A DNA stretch of 64,000 nucleotides. Origin: Amyloporia xantha. Taxonomy: Eukaryota > Basidiomycota > Agaricomycetes > Polyporales > Adustoporiaceae. Below are positions 59,206 through 64,000 of this stretch, piece by piece. The number at the start of each line of letters is the position of its first letter. Position 1 is the first letter of the stretch. The notes beneath the pieces are model-generated. The model was not told the origin of the DNA and did not search any database. It was given only the letters and a program-made list of their open reading frames with translations. The stretch lies in contig JAYKKR010000019.1 of the NCBI GenBank assembly GCA_036971615.1, positions 620,001 to 684,000 on the forward strand, read 5' to 3'. The position numbers and the translations under genes are program-made.

Positions 59206-60059
59206 CTCAGTCGACTCGAAGGCACCGTGCAATGGACGTTCGGATGAAGTCCACTACGTGCTCATAGACCCTGTACATCTTACTCCGCAGCACCCAGTCG
59301 AGCAGTAAGTATTCTCGATAATGCGAACTCCACATTGAATACGGTTCAGTCACGGATTGTGAGTAGAGATACGCCAGGGTTTCCCCTTGAGGATTCCACA
59401 TGACTGCATCTCATACCCAGGTACAGATGGACTGACAAATATGACCATAGAATCTGCAAAACAGACCGAGGATATCACCTTCTGTCGTGTTCGGACAGCC
59501 ATACTTATGTCGCAAGCTAATCTCGCACAGACCTACAGTACGTAGTTGCCACTTTACACGTGCCATGTTTCCATAATGGGTGTCGGAGACTCGAGGCCCG
59601 AGGGCGTACTCGCTGATGCTGATCGAAGGCCATGTCGCCGAGATTCGTCTCTAACCCTGCTGCTCTTGTGAGATTACGAGCCTGGGATTGCAGGACGTCA
59701 GCTGTGACGAAGCAGAACGACAATGCGGCGGCGAAGAGATGTCGATGCAATGGTTACTTTGTAAAGATCAAAAGCAATGCGCCGGTGCTGTCCAAGAACC
59801 CTGACTGCGCCACTCTTTGGCGTATTCCTGTGCTGCCTATGGCATGATGGCTTAGAATCTGCGGCTGGAGGGAAGACCTTTGCATACCTGGGAAGGTTAT
59901 AGGGTTCAATTCAAGCGCTGAAGCAAGGCTATGTCAGTGAGTCATAGGATCGTTGTGCGTGCCGGAACGAGACCACAGAGTGGAACTTTCAATCTAACAT
60001 GAGGCAGCGGATAGTAACTAGCTTACTGGAAATGCACAGGTCAACGAAATACATGTGTC
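59206..60059. other. Intergenic region, no gene recognised
   Basis: Minus-strand frames at 59207-59401 and 59517-59750 contain protein-like stretches (WNPQGETLAYLYSQSV, SSHYREYLLLDWVL) but no start, domain or splice path could be established. They may be a decayed gene. From about 59955 the sequence is shared with the right edge of the window. Confidence 0.35.
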
Positions 60060-60282
60060 CGATATCTAGGCGCACGGAAGGCCGACTTGGAGCGCCCTAT
60101 GAGACAAGAGGAATTGAACTTCGAGATGTGAGGATATAACTCTACAAGTCCTCGCACTTTCTACGGTGCGCCCGCACTGCCATGCTGCTTATCGCTGTGC
60201 GTGGCTTTATTGACAGCTGTGTGACATCTAGAAACCATGCTCCGGATCCTGTGGGCCTCTGAGCGTCAGCGTACCGCAGTCA

Positions 60283-60288
60283 TATAAG
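60283..60288 (+). promoter_or_regulatory. TATA box of right F-box gene
   Basis: CATATAAGTGCG about 90 bases before the start codon, matching the left paralogue. Confidence 0.6.
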
Positions 60289-60375
60289 TGCGTTGAATGT
60301 CCTTTTCCTTCAGTACACTTACCACCGATCTCATCGATCCTACAACAGCACCTTTGAACGTCCTATTCGGTCAGA

Positions 60376-61744
60376 ATGGCTCCATCTAATCGTCGCAAGC
60401 GCAAAGGCGAAATCATGATGTATATTGGGCTCCGTAAGTGTTGTTACACGACATTGCTACGGGAAGTATCTAGATCACGCTTCGTTTGCAGAGCTAGGCA
60501 GGCAGCTCAAGGCGAAGTCTAGACATGCGCCTTCCAAGCCACCGACTCGGAGGCTGCTGCCAGAGCTACCGATCGAGGTTTGGGAACGGGTGATTGACTA
60601 CCTCTGGGCCGCTATTCCGGACTTACAGGCATGTGCATGCGTCTGCCGGCAGTGGACCCCAAGGAGTCGAATGCATCTTCTTGCACGCCCTTGGCTGACT
60701 GCCTCATGGCAGGTAGCTCGACTGGCGAAGAGCATCCGGTCGAATCCTCAAAACGCTGAGGAGCTCGAAGAGGTGGTGATCGCAGGCGGGTCAGCCTGGA
60801 ACGACCGCCAGCCAATCCCGCACCTCGGGACATTCGCAGCGATGTTAGCAGGGAGGCTACCCTCCATAACGCAACTCAATATCGTTCGCGCGAAGTGGCA
60901 GTCTGGATCGATGCACCCGCATGTCCTTCTCCATCTCTCCTCGTTCTCCTCTATCAATTCACTTACCCTCCATGACGTCACCTTTCCCACCGTGCGAGTC
61001 TTCGGGCGCCTCGTCTGTGCACTACCAAGTCTACGCAGCCTCTGGTGCTATAATGTGATGTTTTCCATGCGCGGTTTCGACGCGGGCACCTTCCACAGAC
61101 CTCAGTACACGAAAGTCCTCAACCTCTCTGTGGACGGAGACGGGATGGGAGATCTCATCCACTGTCTTGTCACCAGTAAAATCGCCACGACCCTCGAGTA
61201 TATCATACTAGATTCGGAGCGCATGAATTGCCAAAAGGCTATCCGCATACGCGATGTAGATGATCTTGGAATACCAGATCTGCTACAGGCCGCTGCAACT
61301 TCCCTTCGTGCGTTGGACATAAGTCTCTGGGACCCCAAAGCGGCTCACGCTGATGCACAGCAGAATGCCAGCCTGGATCTTGTTCGCAACATCCACCTTG
61401 AATCTCTCATCCTGCCGATAGAAGTGGATGAAAATGCGAGATACACATGGATATACTCTGTCCTTTCCAGCGTCTCCTCCCAAAAGCTCAAGAAGATATT
61501 CATATTGATCGACCTTCGCCAGGAGCATGACGAGGAGATTGTGAACAGGATCATGAAAGTCCTTTCCTTACCTTTATGTGCCTTGCTCGATGGACTTCTG
61601 TCCCCTACCCAATTCCCTTCTCTCTCAGAGGTCCAATTCAGGCTCATGGCTAGTGATGTTGGGGTCATCCCGGATGGGCAGGAGTGGTCGGAACAAATAT
61701 CATCGCGATTTCCGATGTTATATTCAGAAGGTATCCTTTCGTAA
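60376..61744 (+). CDS. F-box protein, right paralogue
   Basis: Exon 1 60376-60433, 40-nt intron, exon 2 60474-61744; 442 residues, exactly the length and structure of the left paralogue. Starts MAPSNRRKRKGEIMMYIGL, with the same basic cluster. F-box LPELPIEVWERVIDYLWAAI...ACACVCRQWTPRSR. Differences from the left copy cluster in the repeat region after residue 130 (e.g. EELEEVVIAGG against ETVEGVGIVGG), which would be the substrate-binding part. No stops or frame breaks. Probable SCF substrate receptor. Confidence 0.85.
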
Positions 61745-62404
61745 GTTGTTTAAGATCACATGCGATCTCTGTTCCTTTCTGACGTCCTCTTAGGACTGCC
61801 GTTGATGTCATCGACGCTCTAGATGATTTTCGATTGAATGTATGAGCTTATCCATACTATCAAATGGCATGGGGCGAAGCTGTCTGTGCCTCCAGTCTTC
61901 CGACAGCGAGGTAGAAGGAGAGTAGACTGTCCAACCAGTCGCACCGCTGATCCGCTATGTCCGCAAAACATCGAAAATAACATGTAGTACGAGAATTTCT
62001 CAGTCAACTTCGACAGAGGGAAGTAAAGGCGGAAGACCCCTTCTCATCTCGTTTATAGCGCACTACTCCCCTTTCCGATCCTTTTTTGCATCTCGTCGCA
62101 TTCCCCTGTATTGATGGACTATCAGCACTGCGACGCAGGGGGGCGGGGCGTATTGAACTCGAATTCACCCCTCCATAGCAATCTTGAATACCTCCAACTG
62201 GTCATAGCAGGGGGAGAGTGATACAGGGATCTAGGCCTGTCAGGTAGCATCTCCGTGGATCACCACGAGGTGCGGACCACACTGCTGACATATCAGCGCT
62301 GGACACGTTAGACCCATCCGTGTCAAGGCCAATAAGCAGCGCGGTTTGAGTCCGCCCTCCTATTATGTATACGAACGGATGTACCGCGCCGCCCGCTACG
62401 CCCC

Positions 62405-63285
62405 TTGCAGCCCTCGCTCCCCGTCGAGGTCCGGGAGCGAGTTATCGATCACCCACGGATGGAAATGAACACGTTAGGGGCCTGCGCTGCCGTCTGCAGT
62501 CAATGGCGCCCACGGGGCCGGTACCATCTTCTCACAAGCCCCGAGTCCCGGATCCAGAAGCAGGTCATCCAGCTAGCGAGGAGCCCGCAGTCTGTAGACC
62601 AATTACAAGAAGCGGCTGCAGTCAAAGAGGTACTATTCTGCAGCCCCATACGCTGACGCCTGCCCATCCCGTTCATCGGGACGTTCACAGCGATGCTCGC
62701 GCGCAGGATGATCCAATACGGCCCCTTACTATACTCTACGCCGAGTGGAAGCCGGGCGTACTGCACCTGGATGTCGTTCTCCATCTCTCTGCGTTTGACT
62801 CGCTCAATCGCCGCCTTCATCCCCTCTACGTTACCTTCCCTACTATGCATGTCTTCGGGCACCTCAATTGTGCGCTGCCAAATCTCAATATCCTTGAATG
62901 CTGGGACGTCTCATTCACCGCGCCGCCCAGAGAGAAACAGACGTTCTACAAACGATAATCATCCTCATTGATATTCCATAAGAAAACCGATATAGCTATT
63001 ATAGAAAAGGTCAAGAACGGCCTTGGAGAGCCTCTGTGCTCCTTGATTGATGACCTCTTGACGAAAGAGCGCTTTCCCAAGCTCAGGGTAATTCAATTTG
63101 TCATGGATATTAGTCCTACTACTGAGTTCCCGTCTGCGAGGGAATGGATACAATTCCTGCAATTACAGTTCCCGAAGTTGTATGTGTTCTCTCGTGAGTT
63201 GAATTCACTTGACTCGAAGATTACTTCACATACTCAAACATTCGTATCTCCCCAGCACTCACCTCAAGAGCATCGGTCCCGTTGA
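62405..63285 (+). pseudogene. Decayed F-box paralogue
   Basis: Pieces of the same family appear in order but in different frames: the F-box part (LPVEVRERVIDH...GACAAVCSQWRPRGR) ends at a stop after about 83 codons. Then VVLHLSAFDSLNRRLHPLYV and TFPTMHVFGHLNCALPNL lie in another frame to 62958, and the C-terminal part (GEPLCSLIDDLLTKERFPKL, then FPSAREWIQFLQLQFPKLYV) in a third. At least two frame shifts and stops, so no full protein is made. Confidence 0.85.
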
Positions 63286-63807
63286 TTGATCCAATGCCAT
63301 TGTAGTACAACCCTTTCCTCTATTCAATATTGCCGACTCGGAGTTCGATGAAGGCAGATGGGGGCCGTCCATATTTTTTCCCGATAAATGAATGGTCTAC
63401 TGTTATCATATAGAACAAGCTGAATGGTATAACTTTAAAATCACCACGGGAGATATTATTCGATAATTTAGTGAACCTGAGTGGTACTTTTCGACTTACT
63501 TGCACACGCCTACCGGGTGGAGCGGAATGGAGATCTCACCGATCGTGTCGATCATGCCTGGACCCGGCTAGTCCCTTGACTCCCCGTGCCCAACGTCGCA
63601 ATGTGCACGGCAGTATCATAACTCAACTCAGTCTCACTGTCAGTGAGCTGCGCTCGCTCGGTCAGCTACCGCCACAGGTGGGTTCCAATCTTACTGATGG
63701 ATGAATCTGAACGAATCTGACGTTCCTGAACATTTCTCACGGTGTAGAGAGCCTGTAGCCTGTAGAACGCGCGCGTTGCGCGCGCGACGCCCATCCTCCA
63801 GGGGGTC
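63286..63807. other. Intergenic region, no gene recognised
   Basis: AT-rich spacer, then a GC-rich palindromic patch (CGCGCGTTGCGCGCG) near 63768-63782. No coding signal. Confidence 0.4.
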
Positions 63808-64000
63808 GTGGGAACGAGACTACGTACGTACCGACATGAGGCCACAGAGTGAGACTGTCAACCTTAGATGAGGCAGTGGATAATAGCTAGCTTACTGGGA
63901 TTGCACGACAGGTCACCGAAATATCTATGTGTCCGACATTTAGGAGCACGGAAGGCCGACTTATGAGACAAGAGGAATTGAACGCTGAGATGTGAGGGTA
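63808..64000 (+). repeat. Third copy of F-box upstream region, cut by the window edge
   Basis: Matches 59955-60135 closely (e.g. GAGGCAGTGGATAATAGCTA against GAGGCAGCGGATAGTAACTA, and CACGGAAGGCCGACTT). In the right F-box gene the start codon lies about 240 bases after the end of this match, so another F-box gene would be expected to start near position 64240. Confidence 0.8.

Larger units (their letters stand above)
60060..61983 (+). repeat. Duplicated F-box segment, right copy
   Basis: Inverted counterpart of 46470-48368. Similarity runs from the CTATGAGACAAGAGG motif at about 60098 (and, with the right-edge copy, from about 59955) through the coding region and to about 61983, past the stop codon. 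Confidence 0.88.

Noticed and set aside
63768..63785. CG-rich palindrome as an origin or terminator
   Set aside because: Short, isolated, with a similar GCGCGCG patch near 22340; no evidence for function.

Overview
The window is nuclear DNA of a filamentous basidiomycete, most likely an Agaricomycete. Coding sequences are cut by many introns of about 45-65 nt (GT-AG, CTAAC-like branch sites). Gene content fits as well: a Clp1-like mating-development protein, thaumatin-like secreted proteins, a large-subunit catalase, a 1000-residue plasma-membrane proton ATPase and a local F-box family. I saw no rRNA, tRNA, CRISPR array or bacterial operon. Exon coordinates were worked out by hand from splice signals, reading phase and remembered family sequence, without transcript data.

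The left part (about 1.8-27 kb) is a dense block of conserved genes: Clp1-like (+), a coiled-coil Ser/Pro-rich protein (-), a peroxisomal-type SDR (+), a SANT/Myb protein related to ZZZ3 (-), serine palmitoyltransferase subunit LCB1 (+), PBDC1/YPL225W (+), CLN3/Btn1 (-), VWA8 (+), retromer VPS26 (+) and a polytopic membrane protein (-). A 730-bp hAT-type element with a perfect 8-bp target duplication sits in the CLN3/VWA8 divergent promoter.

The middle (27-49 kb) is repeat-rich. It holds a truncated F-box gene, a PIF/Harbinger-type MITE, a ThiF-type tRNA-modification enzyme (TCD/ct6A dehydratase), two tandem thaumatin-like genes with a Mutator-type MITE between them, an uncharacterised tail-anchored protein, and an inverted repeat whose arms lie at 28.8-30.6 kb and 43.35-46.5 kb. 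The right arm is split by a 1.6-kb insertion that carries its own two-exon gene.

The right part (49.7-59.2 kb) returns to conserved genes, all on the minus strand: PMA1 proton ATPase, large-subunit catalase and an aldo-keto reductase. They are flanked by an inverted duplication of a 442-residue F-box gene (46.5-48.4 kb and 60.1-62.0 kb). A decayed F-box copy follows, and a third copy of the F-box promoter runs off the right edge, so the next paralogue should start just outside the window.

The most striking signals are very small exons (7 nt in both thaumatin-like genes; 11, 14 and 15 nt in PBDC1; 12 nt in VWA8; 14 and 21 nt in CLN3), two GC-AG introns in VPS26, four small DNA elements of different superfamilies recognisable by target-site duplications, and the nested inverted duplications around the F-box genes. 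I found no wholly new multi-gene system that I can defend.
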